From NCBI GenBank assembly GCA_038961845.1, contig CP152408.1:5270001-5334000 (forward strand): a stretch of 64,000 nt of DNA. The letters are read 5' to 3'. Positions 27,371-38,721 of this stretch are shown here, piece by piece. Within the stretch, counting starts at the first letter, position 1, and each line of letters begins with the position of its first letter. This stretch comes from Xylophilus sp. GW821-FHT01B05 (GTDB taxonomy: Bacteria; Pseudomonadota; Gammaproteobacteria; Burkholderiales; Burkholderiaceae_C). Both the position numbers and the translations under genes were made by a program. The notes under the pieces were generated by a model. The model worked only from the letters and a program-made list of their open reading frames with translations, was not told the origin of the DNA and made no database searches.

Positions 27371-28873
27371 TTACTCCAGCCCTTCCTCGACCAGTTCCGC
27401 CGCACGCAGCATGGCGCGGGCCTTGGCCTCGGTTTCCTTCCATTCCAGCTCAGGAACCGAGTCGGCGACCACGCCGGCAGCGGCCTGCACGTAGAGCATC
27501 TGGTCCTTGATCAGGCCGGTGCGGATGGCAATCGCCACGTCCATGTCGCCGGCGTAGCTGATGTAGCCGCAGGCGCCGCCGTAGAGGCCGCGCTTGTTGG
27601 GCTCGAGTTGATCGATCAGCTCCATCGCATGCACCTTGGGCGCGCCGGTCAGCGTGCCGGCCGGGAAGGTGGCCTTGAGCACGTCGATGGCGGTCATGCC
27701 CTCGTTGAGCACGCCTTCGACATTGCTCACGATGTGCATCACGTGGCTGTAGCGCTCCACGGCAAAGGCCTCGGTCACCTTGACCGTGCCGGTCTTGGCG
27801 ATGCGCCCGATGTCGTTGCGCGCCAGGTCGATCAGCATCACGTGCTCGGCGCGCTCCTTGGGGTCATTCACCAGCTCCACCTCGGCGGCCTTGTCGGCCT
27901 CGGGCGTGGCGCCGCGCGGGCGCGTGCCGGCCAGCGGGCGGATGGTGATCTTCTGGCCTTCGGGCGTGGATTCCTGGCGCACCAGGATCTCGGGCGAGGC
28001 GCCCACCACATGCATGCCGTCGCCGAAGTTGTAGAAGTACATGTAGGGCGAGGGGTTGAGCGAACGCAGCGCGCGGTAGAGCGACAGCGGCGCCTCGGTG
28101 TAGCGCTTCTTGATGCGCTGGCCGACCTGCACCTGCATGAAGTCGCCTGCGGCGATCAGCTCCTTGGCGCGCTCCACCGCGGCGATGTAGTCGGCCTTGG
28201 CGAATTCGCGCTCGGCCGGGTGCGCCTGCGTGGGCTTGACCACGGGCGCGCTGACCGAATACTTGAGTTGCTCCTTCAGCTCGCGCAGGCGCTTCTTGGC
28301 GTTGCCGTAGGCCTCGGGCTGGGCCGGGTCGGCGTAGACGATCAGGTAGAGCTTGCCCGACAGGTTGTCGATCACCGCCAGCTCTTCGCACTGCAGCAGC
28401 AAGATGTCGGGGCAGCCCAGGGTGTCGGGCGGGCAGCTGGCTTCGAGCTTTTTCTCGATATGGCGCACCGTGTCGTAGCCGAAGTAGCCGGCCAGGCCAC
28501 CGCAGAAGCGCGGCAGGCCCGGGCGCAGCGCCACCTTGAAGCGGCGCTGGTAGGCGGCGATGAAGTCCAGCGGGTTGCCGTGATCGGTCTCCACCACCAC
28601 GCCATCGCGCACCACCTCGGTCGTGGCGTCTGGGCCGAAACCGGTGGCGCGCAACAGGGTGCGTGCCGGCAGGCCGATGAAGCTGTAGCGGCCGAAGCGC
28701 TCGCCACCCACCACGGACTCCAGCAAGAAGCTGTGCTTGCCGCCGCCCTTGGCATAGGCCAGCTTCAGGTAGAGGGAGAGCGGGGTTTCGAGGTCGGCAA
28801 AGGCCTCGACCATGAGCGGGATACGGTTGTAGCCCTGGGTGCTCAGGCTCTTGAATTCAAGTTCGGTAATCAC
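27371..28873 (-). CDS. trpE: Anthranilate synthase component I
   Basis: 500 residues. Chorismate-binding fold: the C-terminal motifs PLAGTRPRG, DLARNDIGR and FPAGTLTGAPKVHAMELI are intact. The N-terminal regulatory part, where tryptophan feedback binds, is present (LLESVVGGERFGRYSFIG). Forms anthranilate from chorismate with TrpG. It is the first structural gene after the trpL leader peptide, from which it is separated by 149 bp able to form several GC-rich hairpins. Confidence 0.97.
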   Translation of the reverse strand: MITELEFKSLSTQGYNRIPLMVEAFADLETPLSLYLKLAYAKGGGKHSFLLESVVGGERFGRYSFIGLPARTLLRATGFGPDATTEVVRDGVVVETDHGNPLDFIAAYQRRFKVALRPGLPRFCGGLAGYFGYDTVRHIEKKLEASCPPDTLGCPDILLLQCEELAVIDNLSGKLYLIVYADPAQPEAYGNAKKRLRELKEQLKYSVSAPVVKPTQAHPAEREFAKADYIAAVERAKELIAAGDFMQVQVGQRIKKRYTEAPLSLYRALRSLNPSPYMYFYNFGDGMHVVGASPEILVRQESTPEGQKITIRPLAGTRPRGATPEADKAAEVELVNDPKERAEHVMLIDLARNDIGRIAKTGTVKVTEAFAVERYSHVMHIVSNVEGVLNEGMTAIDVLKATFPAGTLTGAPKVHAMELIDQLEPNKRGLYGGACGYISYAGDMDVAIAIRTGLIKDQMLYVQAAAGVVADSVPELEWKETEAKARAMLRAAELVEEGLE

Positions 28874-29022
28874 GGGCAGATGCCTCCGTCAGGCCGGCTC
28901 CCGAGAAAACGCCGCATTCACGCGGGCAAAGGGGGGGGGAGCCGTGTTCATTCAAGTCGGTCCGCCCGGCTGGGGGACCACGGGTGGCACCGGTGGTGGG
29001 GCGCGCAGCGCCCGCGGTGCCT

Positions 29023-29106
29023 TCAGTTGCGCACGATGACTGGCTTACGCCAGGGCCAGGCTCCCCGGTCGCTGAGACCTGCAAGGAAGGTGCGGTGAAT
29101 GAACAT
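29023..29106 (-). CDS. trpL: trp operon leader peptide (attenuation)
   Basis: A 27-residue frame, starting [10 protein letters not shown] and ending with [13 protein letters not shown] and TGA. Two Trp codons lie at residues 17 and 19, close to the end, as in attenuation leader peptides. Downstream, before trpE, are complementary blocks: GGCACCG / CGGTGCC (with GGGCG / CGCCC inside) and GGTCC / GGACC. These could form alternative stems. No strong T-run is seen, so the terminator form is uncertain. A TACACT hexamer at 29114-29119 could be a -10 box, putting the start almost at the ATG. The identification rests on position plus the W-P-W stall site. Confidence 0.75.
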   Translation of the reverse strand: MFIHRTFLAGLSDRGAWPWRKPVIVRN

Positions 29107-29193
29107 GGGCGCGAGTGTAGCAAAGGCCCCTGGCGCGCTTGGCGCACGCTCGCAAACCCTATTGCACGGCAGCGGCCGCTCGTCAGAATGGAT

Positions 29194-29227
29194 TTTTGTA
29201 AATAGAACGAGCGTTCTTTTTACAAAA
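29194..29227. promoter_or_regulatory. Nested palindrome upstream of the chemoreceptor gene
   Basis: Outer arms TTTTGTAAA / TTTACAAAA enclose AGAACG-AG-CGTTCT. AT-rich against a GC-rich background and just before the ribosome site of the next gene. The inner GAACG-AG-CGTTC looks like an operator for a dimeric repressor (TetR-type operators are often like this). On the plus strand it also resembles a short hairpin with a T-run. Confidence 0.45.
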
Positions 29228-29237
29228 GGAGACCTTA

Positions 29238-29279
29238 ATGAACACCCATCCCCTCCCCCGCGCCGGGCTTGTCCCATGA
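29238..29279 (+). CDS. 13-residue leader ORF overlapping the chemoreceptor start
   Basis: ATG at 29238 has an ideal ribosome site (AAAGGAG, 6 bases away) and encodes [13 protein letters not shown]. Its TGA overlaps the ATG of the chemoreceptor gene (ATGA at 29276-29279), which itself has no visible ribosome site. This looks like a short upstream ORF that feeds ribosomes to the receptor gene. Confidence 0.5.
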   Translation: MNTHPLPRAGLVP

Positions 29280-30904
29280 AATACCGCGACCTCTCCGTTG
29301 GCACCCGCCTGGGGCTGGCCTTTGGCGCCATCCTGCTCATCACGGCCATGATTGCCGCCGTCGGCATCATGCGCATCGGCGATCTGCAGCAGGCCGGCGA
29401 GCGGCTCGCCACCCAAGAGATCGAGCAGCAGATGCTGGTGGAAGACTGGGCCTCTGACATCCGCATCAACTGGGTGCGTACCGAAGCCTCGCTCAAGGCC
29501 GTCGACCGCGGCTACATCGATCAGCTCAAGACCGACATGGACGCGACCTCGGCCGACATCGCGCGCAAGCTCAAGCGCATCGATACGCTGGTGCAAGACG
29601 ATACCGGCCACGCGCTGCTGAACGCCATCAGCACGGCTCGCGGCCTCTACCGCGACCAGCGCGAAGCCATCCAGCGGATGCAGAGCGGGGGCGAGCCCGA
29701 CCTGATGGCGCGGGTGGACCGCGACCTGCGGCCACTGGCCGAGCGCTACCTCAAGAGCGTGGATGTGCTGGGCGCGCACCTGGCCACGCAGGTGCGCGAG
29801 CGCCAGGCGCAGAGCAATGCCATGGCCCGCGCCAGCCGCTGGCTGCTGGGCGCCGGCACCACCGTGGCGGTGCTGCTGGGCGCCTTCCTGTCCTGGATCA
29901 CGGCGCGCTCGGTCGTCGCCCCCATGCGCCACGGCGTGCGCGTGGCCGAGAGCATTGCCAAGGGCGACCTGACGATGCCGATCAAGACCCATAGCCGGGA
30001 TGAAACCGGCCTCTTTCTGCGCGCCCTGGCCGGCATGCAGCAACGCCTGTCGGGCGTGGTTGGCGAAGTGCGCCAGCATGCCGAAAGCGTGGCCACCGCC
30101 AGCGCCCAGATCGCCCAGGGCAACAACGACCTGTCGGCCCGCACCGAGCAGCAGGCCAGCGCGCTGGAAGAAACGGCGGCCTCGATGGAGCAACTGGGCT
30201 CGACCGTGCGCCAGAACGCCGACAACGCGCGCCAGGCCAATCAACTGGCCTTGAATGCCTCCACCGTCGCCATCCAGGGCGGTGAAGTGGTGTCTGAGGT
30301 GGTCGACACCATGAAGGGCATCAACGACAGCTCACGCCGCATCGCCGACATCATCGGCACCATCGACGGCATCGCCTTCCAGACCAATATCCTGGCACTC
30401 AATGCCGCGGTCGAAGCCGCACGGGCTGGCGAACAAGGCCGCGGCTTTGCCGTCGTCGCCGCCGAGGTGCGCAGCCTGGCCCAGCGCAGCGCCGATGCCG
30501 CCAAAGAGATCAAGGGCCTGATCAGCGCCAGCGTAGAGCGGGTGGAACTGGGCACGGCCTTGGTCGACAAGGCTGGCGCCACCATGACCGAAGTCGTCAC
30601 CGCCATCCGGCGCGTCACCGACATCATGGGCGAGATCAGCGCGGCCAGCGCCGAGCAAAGCGCCGGTGTCGGCCAGGTCAGCGAAGCCGTCACGCAGATG
30701 GACCAGGCCACGCAGCAGAACGCTGCGTTGGTGGAAGAAAGCGCTGCAGCGGCCGCCAGCCTGCGTGGGCAGGCCGAGGAGCTGGTGCGTGCCGTGGCGG
30801 TGTTTCAGCTGCAGAGCAGCGCGGCACCGGCCCACGCGGCCACCACGCCAGTGCCGTTGCGCAGCCTGGCCTCCACCCGCGCCGCAACGGCGCAACTGGC
30901 CTAG
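29276..30904 (+). CDS. Methyl-accepting chemotaxis protein
   Basis: 542 residues from the ATG at 29276 ([17 protein letters not shown]). Two membrane segments (about 15-35 and 187-210) frame a ~150-residue periplasmic four-helix-bundle type sensor domain. A HAMP region and a long signalling coiled coil follow, with the tip [20 protein letters not shown] that contacts CheA/CheW. Methylation-helix Glu/Gln stretches ([18 protein letters not shown]) are present; there is no C-terminal CheR-docking pentapeptide. The ligand is unknown. Translation probably depends on a 13-codon ORF overlapping its start. It sits in the opposite direction between gph and the trp operon, which are often neighbours. 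Confidence 0.93.
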   Translation: MKYRDLSVGTRLGLAFGAILLITAMIAAVGIMRIGDLQQAGERLATQEIEQQMLVEDWASDIRINWVRTEASLKAVDRGYIDQLKTDMDATSADIARKLKRIDTLVQDDTGHALLNAISTARGLYRDQREAIQRMQSGGEPDLMARVDRDLRPLAERYLKSVDVLGAHLATQVRERQAQSNAMARASRWLLGAGTTVAVLLGAFLSWITARSVVAPMRHGVRVAESIAKGDLTMPIKTHSRDETGLFLRALAGMQQRLSGVVGEVRQHAESVATASAQIAQGNNDLSARTEQQASALEETAASMEQLGSTVRQNADNARQANQLALNASTVAIQGGEVVSEVVDTMKGINDSSRRIADIIGTIDGIAFQTNILALNAAVEAARAGEQGRGFAVVAAEVRSLAQRSADAAKEIKGLISASVERVELGTALVDKAGATMTEVVTAIRRVTDIMGEISAASAEQSAGVGQVSEAVTQMDQATQQNAALVEESAAAAASLRGQAEELVRAVAVFQLQSSAAPAHAATTPVPLRSLASTRAATAQLA

Positions 30905-30915
30905 TGGTGGCGGCG

Positions 30916-31500
30916 ATGCGATCCGCCCTCTGCGCGCTGGCCCTGGCCTGCGCGGTATTTGCACCCGCGGCCCAGGCCGCGCCGATCCAGATCGCCGGCG
31001 TGCAGGTCAGCGACACGGTGACTTCGCAGGACGCCACCCTGGTGCTCAACGGCGCGGGCGTGCGCTACAAGGCCATCTTCAAGGTCTATGTGGCGGCCCT
31101 GTACCTGCAGGACAAGGCCACGACGTCGGCCGAGGCACAGGCCATGCCCGGCCCCAAGCGCATACGCATCACCATGCTGCGCGACATCGAGGCCGGCGAG
31201 CTGGGCCGGCTGTTTGTGCGCGGGGTAGAGGACAACATGGAGCGCAGCGAACTCAAACAACTGGTGCCCGGCCTGCTGCGCATGGGCCAGATCTTTGCCG
31301 ACCAGAAGAAGCTCCTGGCCGGCGACAGCTTTTTGATCGACTGGCTGCCGGGCCGCGGCACGCTGATCACGGTCAAGGGCCAGCCGCAGGGCGAACCATT
31401 TGTAGAACCGGAGTTTTTCCACGCGCTGCTGGGCATATGGCTTGGGGCACAACCGGCTGACCGGGCGCTGAAAGAAGCGCTGCTCGGCCGCACCCTCTAA
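30916..31500 (+). CDS. Exported chalcone-isomerase-like protein
   Basis: 194 residues from the ATG at 30916; GTG codons at 30904 and 30907 are alternatives. Signal peptide MRSALCALALACAVFAP then cleavage after AQA. The mature part (VLNGAGVRYKAIFKVYVAAL, then LLRDIEAGELGRLF-like text, and FFHALLGIWLG near the end) matches bacterial periplasmic chalcone-isomerase-like proteins. These are not known to act on flavonoids; fatty-acid-type ligands have been suggested for the fold. It begins about 10 bp past the chemoreceptor stop, so the two may be co-transcribed. Confidence 0.8.
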   Translation: MRSALCALALACAVFAPAAQAAPIQIAGVQVSDTVTSQDATLVLNGAGVRYKAIFKVYVAALYLQDKATTSAEAQAMPGPKRIRITMLRDIEAGELGRLFVRGVEDNMERSELKQLVPGLLRMGQIFADQKKLLAGDSFLIDWLPGRGTLITVKGQPQGEPFVEPEFFHALLGIWLGAQPADRALKEALLGRTL

Positions 31501-31503
31501 AGT

Positions 31504-32187
31504 TCAAACTGTCCGGCACAAAGCCGGCACCTCCTCCAGGCTGTCGACAAAGGCATCGGCATCCACCTGCCGCACCGGCTCGCCATGGTTGTAGCCATAG
31601 CTCACCAGCACCACCGGGCAGTGAGCAGCACGCGCGGCCTGCGCGTCGTTGGCCGAGTCGCCGACCATCAGCGTGCGCTGCGGCGTGGTGCCCAGCGCCT
31701 CGCAAGTCTTGAGCAAGGGCAGCGGATCGGGCTTCTTGCGTATGAAGCTGTCGCCGCCGTAAATGCACACAAAGAAGCCATCGAGCCCCAGCGTACGCAA
31801 CAAGGTGCGCGCCAGGCCTTCGGGCTTGTTGGTGAGGCAGGCCAGGCGCAGGCCCTGTGCCTGCAAGGCCTGCAGTCCTTCGCGCACGCCGGCAAACACG
31901 GCGACATAGCGGCCGTTGATTTCTTCGTAGTGGCGCAGGTAGCGGGCCAGCGCGTCATCTGCATGTGACGCCGCCAGGCCGCAGTGCGCCAGCGCCGACT
32001 GCACCAGGTGCTCCGAACCCTTGCCCACCATGTGGGAGATCACGGCGCGCGACAGCGGCGGCCGGCCCAGGTCCTGCAGCATGCGGCCCAGCGCGGCCTC
32101 GAAATCGCCGAGCGTGTCGACCAGGGTGCCGTCCAGGTCGAGGATGGCGGCGTCCACGGAAAAGGGAACAGGAAAAGCAGGGCTCAC
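31504..32187 (-). CDS. gph: Phosphoglycolate phosphatase
   Basis: 227 residues. HAD-family motifs: DLDGTLVDT (nucleophile Asp), the LACLTNKPEG motif II region, Lys in the IRKKPDPLPL loop, and VGDSANDAQAARAA (motif IV). Dephosphorylates 2-phosphoglycolate. In many betaproteobacteria gph lies between rpe and trpE; here both are on the same strand but several kb away on either side. Its stop lies 4 bp from the end of the converging plus-strand gene. Confidence 0.9.
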   Translation of the reverse strand: MSPAFPVPFSVDAAILDLDGTLVDTLGDFEAALGRMLQDLGRPPLSRAVISHMVGKGSEHLVQSALAHCGLAASHADDALARYLRHYEEINGRYVAVFAGVREGLQALQAQGLRLACLTNKPEGLARTLLRTLGLDGFFVCIYGGDSFIRKKPDPLPLLKTCEALGTTPQRTLMVGDSANDAQAARAAHCPVVLVSYGYNHGEPVRQVDADAFVDSLEEVPALCRTV

Positions 32188-32376
32188 GGCGGCAAGGATT
32201 GGGAAAAGGAAGGGTTGGCGCCCATGGACAAGGGCCTGGCGCCCCGGCGGCAGCGGGCTATTGTCGCTGCGCCCTGCGGGCCCGGGTTCCTACAGCGCAC
32301 GCCTGCGGCGTCCTACCGCCTGGCCCCGGCGCCGCGCCCAAGATACAGCCATAGATAGCCTCCAAGGAGTATGGCA

Positions 32377-32877
32377 ATGACAACCCCGCAGAACAAACTC
32401 CACAAGGACCCGATCACCCAAGCAACCGGCGCACACCCGCTCGGCACAGGCATAGGCGCCGGCGGCGGTGCGCTCACCGGAGCCGTGCTGGGCGCGGCCG
32501 GCGGGCCGGTCGGCGTGGCCATTGGTAGCGTGGTGGGTGCCGTGGTGGGAGGTTTGGCGGGCAAGGGCGCTGCCGAGGCGATCAACCCGACGGTGGAAGA
32601 CGCCTACTGGCGCGCCGCCCACACGCGCGAACCCTATTACGCCGAAGACCGCAGCTTTGACGACTACCACCCAGCCTACCGGCTGGGCTATGAGGAGCGC
32701 GCGGCGCGGCGCGGGCGCTTCGACGACTTTGACGCCGAGCTCGGCAGCAGCTGGGAGCGCCGGCGCGGCGAATCACGCCTGAGCTGGGACGAGGCCCGCC
32801 CCGCCAGCCGCGCCGCCTGGGAGCGGGCAGAGCGCGTCTACCCCGCACTGCGCCACCACCTCAACGACGGCGAGTAA
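32377..32877 (+). CDS. Glycine-zipper protein of unknown function
   Basis: 166 residues from the second ATG (32377), since AAGGAG lies 7 bases before it but only 1 before the ATG at 32371. Residues ~20-65 are a glycine zipper (GIGAGGGALTGAVLGAAGG, then IGSVVGAVVGGLAG). The rest is charged and aromatic, with repeated DD/Y/W motifs (YHPAYRLGYEERAARRGRFD). Similar small proteins are widespread stress-associated proteins without a defined role. Located next to katE in a convergent layout. Confidence 0.7.
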   Translation: MTTPQNKLHKDPITQATGAHPLGTGIGAGGGALTGAVLGAAGGPVGVAIGSVVGAVVGGLAGKGAAEAINPTVEDAYWRAAHTREPYYAEDRSFDDYHPAYRLGYEERAARRGRFDDFDAELGSSWERRRGESRLSWDEARPASRAAWERAERVYPALRHHLNDGE

Positions 32878-32897
32878 CGATCACCCGCAGTGCGCCA

Positions 32898-35087
<2,190 letters not shown>

Positions 35088-35190
35088 TGTGTTTACCTTC
35101 TACGCCCGCTACGCGGCCGTGCACGTGCCCGGGCCAGCCTGCCCGGAACAAGTCCGGCCAGCCGGATCTGCGCCGCGCGACGGTCAGGGT

Positions 35191-35283
35191 TCAGAAGTCG
35201 CAGCAGCGCTCCAGCGCATTGGCCAACGCCGCCAGCGCCAACGCGCCGACCACCCCTGCCGCACACCACACCAGCCATTCCAT
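35191..35283 (-). CDS. Possible 30-residue single-span membrane protein
   Basis: ATG to TGA in the 371-bp gap before katE. It encodes MEWLVWCAAGVV followed by an Ala/Leu-rich hydrophobic stretch and ends NALERCCDF. That is a plausible one-helix membrane peptide with a charged end. The ribosome site is weak (GGGGTG). Nothing else in the gap 35088-35459 looks coding. Low certainty; it may be chance in GC-rich DNA. Confidence 0.25.
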   Translation of the reverse strand: MEWLVWCAAGVVGALALAALANALERCCDF

Positions 35284-35459
35284 GCTGCACCCCGGGCGTT
35301 GCCGCGCCGGTCCTGCGCGCGGGATGCACACAGCCCACCAGGCGGCAGCGCCTCAGATTAGGCGCATGCGTGCCCGAAGTCCGTAGCCCAATGCACGGGC
35401 CTGCTGTGGGATATCACGCGGCGGGCTGTCGGTGCTGTCCGACAGGCGCCGCAGCCGAC

Positions 35460-36149
35460 TCAGCCGAGCGCGGCACGCATGGCGTCGATCACGCCACGGT
35501 AGTCAGGCTTGCCGAAGATGGCGCTGCCCGCCACAAAGGTGTCGGCCCCGGCGGCGGCCACGCGGGCGATGTTGTCGACCTTGATGCCGCCATCCACCTC
35601 CAGGCGGATGTCCTTGCCGCTGGCGTCGATGCGCTTGCGCACCTGCTCAATCTTGCGCAGCGCCGAGTCGATGAAGCTCTGCCCACCAAAGCCCGGGTTG
35701 ACGCTCATGATCAGCACCAGGTCCAGGTCCTCGATGGTCCAGTCCAGCACATCCAGCGGCGTGCCGGGGTTGAACACCAGCCCGGCCTTCAGGCCCTTGG
35801 CGCGAATGGCCTGGATGCTGCGGTGCGGATGGGCCGAGGCCTCGGGGTGGAAGCTGATCAGATCGGCGCCGGCATCGGCGAAGGCCGCGGCCAGCGCATC
35901 GACCGGCTGCACCATCAGGTGCACGTCGATCGGCACCGCCACGCCTGCCGGCGTCACGGCGTGCGGCTTGAGCGCCTGGCAAATCATGGGCCCGAAGGTC
36001 AGGTTGGGCACATAGTGGTTGTCCATCACGTCGAAGTGGATCCAGTCGGCGCCAGCGGCGACGACGTTGCGCACTTCCTCGCCCAGGCGGGCGAAATCGG
36101 CGGACAGGATGGAGGGGGCGATGCGGTAGCGGCGTTCGGTCGAGCTCAT
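35460..36149 (-). CDS. rpe: Ribulose-phosphate 3-epimerase
   Basis: 229 residues. TIM barrel with [18 protein letters not shown] start, the [17 protein letters not shown] metal/substrate block, VDVHLMV-type motif (IDVHLMVQP), [15 protein letters not shown] and [11 protein letters not shown]. Interconverts ribulose-5-P and xylulose-5-P in the pentose phosphate and Calvin cycles. Divergent from apaG with a 60-bp gap. Confidence 0.96.
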   Translation of the reverse strand: MSSTERRYRIAPSILSADFARLGEEVRNVVAAGADWIHFDVMDNHYVPNLTFGPMICQALKPHAVTPAGVAVPIDVHLMVQPVDALAAAFADAGADLISFHPEASAHPHRSIQAIRAKGLKAGLVFNPGTPLDVLDWTIEDLDLVLIMSVNPGFGGQSFIDSALRKIEQVRKRIDASGKDIRLEVDGGIKVDNIARVAAAGADTFVAGSAIFGKPDYRGVIDAMRAALG

Positions 36150-36209
36150 CTACGGATTGTCGCAGTTCGCTGCCTGCGCCCGCCAAACGGGCGCAGTACC
36201 ATTGCCGCC

Positions 36210-36614
36210 ATGCCGAAGTACCAGTTCACCGTCGAAGTCCAGCCACAGTACCTGCCCGAGCAGTCTGTGCCGGAGCAAGACTCCTACGGCTTCTCCTATA
36301 CCGTGACCGTCGCCAATGTCGGGGACACCCCGGCGCAATTGATCGCGCGGCACTGGATCATCCGCGACGCGCGTGGCCACACCGAAGAGGTCAAGGGCCT
36401 GGGCGTGGTCGGCCACCAGCCGCTGCTGCAGCCTGGAGAATCTTTTCGTTACACCAGTGGCTGCCGCCTGCGCACGCCCAGCGGCACCATGGAAGGCAGT
36501 TACTTCTGCGTGGCCGAAGACGCCACGCGCTTTGATGCGCCGATCCCGCTGTTCGTGCTGGAGGCCGACACCGGTCCACACGGCAGCGCCGCAGGTCCGC
36601 GGGTGCTGCACTGA
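36210..36614 (+). CDS. apaG: ApaG domain protein
   Basis: 134 residues, the standard size. Fibronectin-like fold with FSYTVTVANVGDTPAQLIAR, HWIIRDARGHTEEVKGLGVV, and the GSYFCV block. ApaG family proteins are linked to Co2+/Mg2+ efflux and diadenosine polyphosphate metabolism, but the exact activity is not settled. Its TGA overlaps the ATG of the next gene (TGATG), so the pair is coupled. Confidence 0.93.
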   Translation: MPKYQFTVEVQPQYLPEQSVPEQDSYGFSYTVTVANVGDTPAQLIARHWIIRDARGHTEEVKGLGVVGHQPLLQPGESFRYTSGCRLRTPSGTMEGSYFCVAEDATRFDAPIPLFVLEADTGPHGSAAGPRVLH

Positions 36615-38626
36615 TGCGCCGCAAGCGCGACCTCAGCGGCATCCTCGACAGACTGGACCCGGCCGCGCCGCTGGCCTTGCGCCACCTGTGGCTGATCGAG
36701 CTGACCGACTGGATCCGCGGCAAGGGCGCCACGCCGCAGGCCGCCGTCAGCCGTGTGCAGTTGCTGCTGGACGCAGTCGACGCCCGCCCCGAGATCCAGC
36801 AGCGCCTGCGCGAATGGTGGGCGGTGCTGGCGCAGTCGGTGGACGTGACCACGCTGCTGGCGGACTTCGGCTTTGCGCCGCGCAGCGCCTTTGTCAGCGA
36901 GCTGGGCGAGCGCATGCGGCGCAAGCTGCTGCCGGCCAGCCCCGAGACGCTGGACGCCTCCGAACTCTTCACCCTGGCGCTGCCGCGCGCCTTCGACGCG
37001 CAATGGATCACGGCGCTGGACGCCAGCCAGCGGCGGCGCCTGGCCACGCTGCTGTCCACCCCGGCCGTTGACAACGGCGTGGACACCACGGCCTGGCAGC
37101 ATGCGCTGCTGGACGCCATCGTCTACTGCGCCGGCCAGGTGCTGTCCACCGGTTTTGCGCCAGAGCTGCGGCTGCGCATGAGCGCGGCCGCGCGCGCGGC
37201 CCAGCCCTTCCATGCGCTGCTGCACGACGTCGAGGCGCTGCGCACCGAGGTGCGGCGCCTGCCGCAGAGCGGCCCGGCGCTGGAACAAGCCGCGCAGCAA
37301 CTGCGCGAGCGGCTGGACGCCTGTCGCCAAGCGGCGGCCACGGTCTATACCCACCTGGAAGAAAACGGCATCTCGGTCGGCCTGGTGTTTCGCCTGCGCC
37401 AACTGCGCGAGCGGCTGCTGCGCATCCGCGAGCTGCTGGATTGCCTGCTGTCGGCCGACCCGCCGGCTGCTGCAGCGCGGCTGCTGGCGCGGCTGGTGCT
37501 GCTGGGCGATGAGCGGCGCAGCGTGCGCGCGCTGGTCGCGGCCAATTCATCGCTGCTGGCGGCCAAGGTGGCCGAGCGCAGCGCCGAGACCGGCGAGCAC
37601 TACATCGCACGCGACCGCTCTGCCTACGGCCGCATGCTGCGCCAGGCCGCCGGCGGCGGCGTGCTGACCGCCGGCACGGTGCTGGGCAAGTTCGCCATTA
37701 CCGCGCTGGCGCTGTCGGCCTTCTGGACCGGCATCTGGTCCAGCCTGCTGTATGCGGCGAGCTTTGTCGCGATCCAGCTGCTGCACTGCACCCTGGCCAC
37801 CAAGCAGCCGGCCATGACCGCGCCGGCACTGGCGGCGCGGGTAAAAGAGCTGGGCTCCGACGCCAGCGTCGAATCCTTCGTGGACGAGGTGACCTACCTG
37901 GTGCGCTCGCAGGTGGCCGCGGTGCTGGGCAATGTGCTGACGGTGTTCCCCGCCATGCTGGCGGTGGGCCTGTTCGCGCAGTTGCTGCTGGGGCGGCCAC
38001 TGCTCTCCATGGCCGAGGCGCGCCACACGCTGGAGTCGATCACCCTGCTGGGGCCGACCTGGCTGTTCGCGGCCTTTACCGGCGTGCTGCTGTTCTCGGC
38101 CAGCATCTTCGCCGGCTGGCTGGAGAACTGGTTCGTGCTGCACCGGCTGGACTCGGCCATGCGCTTCAACCCGCGCATCACGCACTGGCTGGGCGCCGAG
38201 CGTGCCGCACGCTGGGCGCGCTTCATGCGCGAGAACGTGTCGGGCTTTGCCAGCAACATCTCGCTGGGTTTCATGCTGGGCATGATCCCGCCGCTGCTGG
38301 GCTTTGTCAGCATCGGCCTGGAGGCGCGGCACGTGACGCTGTCCACCGGGCAGATCGCGGCCGCGGCGGTCAGCTACGGCCCGGCCGTGCTGCAGCAGTC
38401 CATCTTCTGGTGGTGCCTGGCGGCGGTGCCGGTGATCGGTGCGCTCAACCTCACGGTAAGCTTCAGCTTTGCCTTTCGCCTGGCGCTGCGCGCCCACAAC
38501 GTAAGCGGCGACTACCGCGCGCGCATCCGCGCCGCGATCTGGGCACGCTGCCGGCATGCGCCGCTGTCGTTTTTCCTGCCCCGTGCCGCGGACGAAGCTC
38601 CGTCGCCGCGCCGGGACCCGTCCTGA
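36614..38626 (+). CDS. Membrane protein of the so-called site-specific recombinase family
   Basis: 670 residues. Matches proteins usually labelled site-specific recombinase (Gcr type), but I see no tyrosine- or serine-recombinase motif. Instead the N-terminal ~340 residues are soluble and helical. The C-terminal half has about six membrane segments, e.g. LGKFAITALALSAFWTGIW, VLGNVLTVFPAMLAVGLFAQ, WLFAAFTGVLLFSASIFAG and ISLGFMLGMIPPLLGFVSIG. The function is most likely not recombination. Its start overlaps the apaG stop. Confidence 0.8.
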   Translation: MRRKRDLSGILDRLDPAAPLALRHLWLIELTDWIRGKGATPQAAVSRVQLLLDAVDARPEIQQRLREWWAVLAQSVDVTTLLADFGFAPRSAFVSELGERMRRKLLPASPETLDASELFTLALPRAFDAQWITALDASQRRRLATLLSTPAVDNGVDTTAWQHALLDAIVYCAGQVLSTGFAPELRLRMSAAARAAQPFHALLHDVEALRTEVRRLPQSGPALEQAAQQLRERLDACRQAAATVYTHLEENGISVGLVFRLRQLRERLLRIRELLDCLLSADPPAAAARLLARLVLLGDERRSVRALVAANSSLLAAKVAERSAETGEHYIARDRSAYGRMLRQAAGGGVLTAGTVLGKFAITALALSAFWTGIWSSLLYAASFVAIQLLHCTLATKQPAMTAPALAARVKELGSDASVESFVDEVTYLVRSQVAAVLGNVLTVFPAMLAVGLFAQLLLGRPLLSMAEARHTLESITLLGPTWLFAAFTGVLLFSASIFAGWLENWFVLHRLDSAMRFNPRITHWLGAERAARWARFMRENVSGFASNISLGFMLGMIPPLLGFVSIGLEARHVTLSTGQIAAAAVSYGPAVLQQSIFWWCLAAVPVIGALNLTVSFSFAFRLALRAHNVSGDYRARIRAAIWARCRHAPLSFFLPRAADEAPSPRRDPS

Positions 38627-38721
38627 GAGCCAGCCGCTAGCCGGCGGCCCAGGGGAACTCCACTACCTTTCCGGCCGGCTGCCGTCCGCAGCCGGTCGCC
38701 ACGCAAAGGAGACCGTCATCC

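Noticed and set aside
36614..38626. A true DNA recombinase marking a mobile element
   Set aside because: No recombinase catalytic motif; the protein is mostly membrane-embedded and the gene lies in a conserved pair with apaG.
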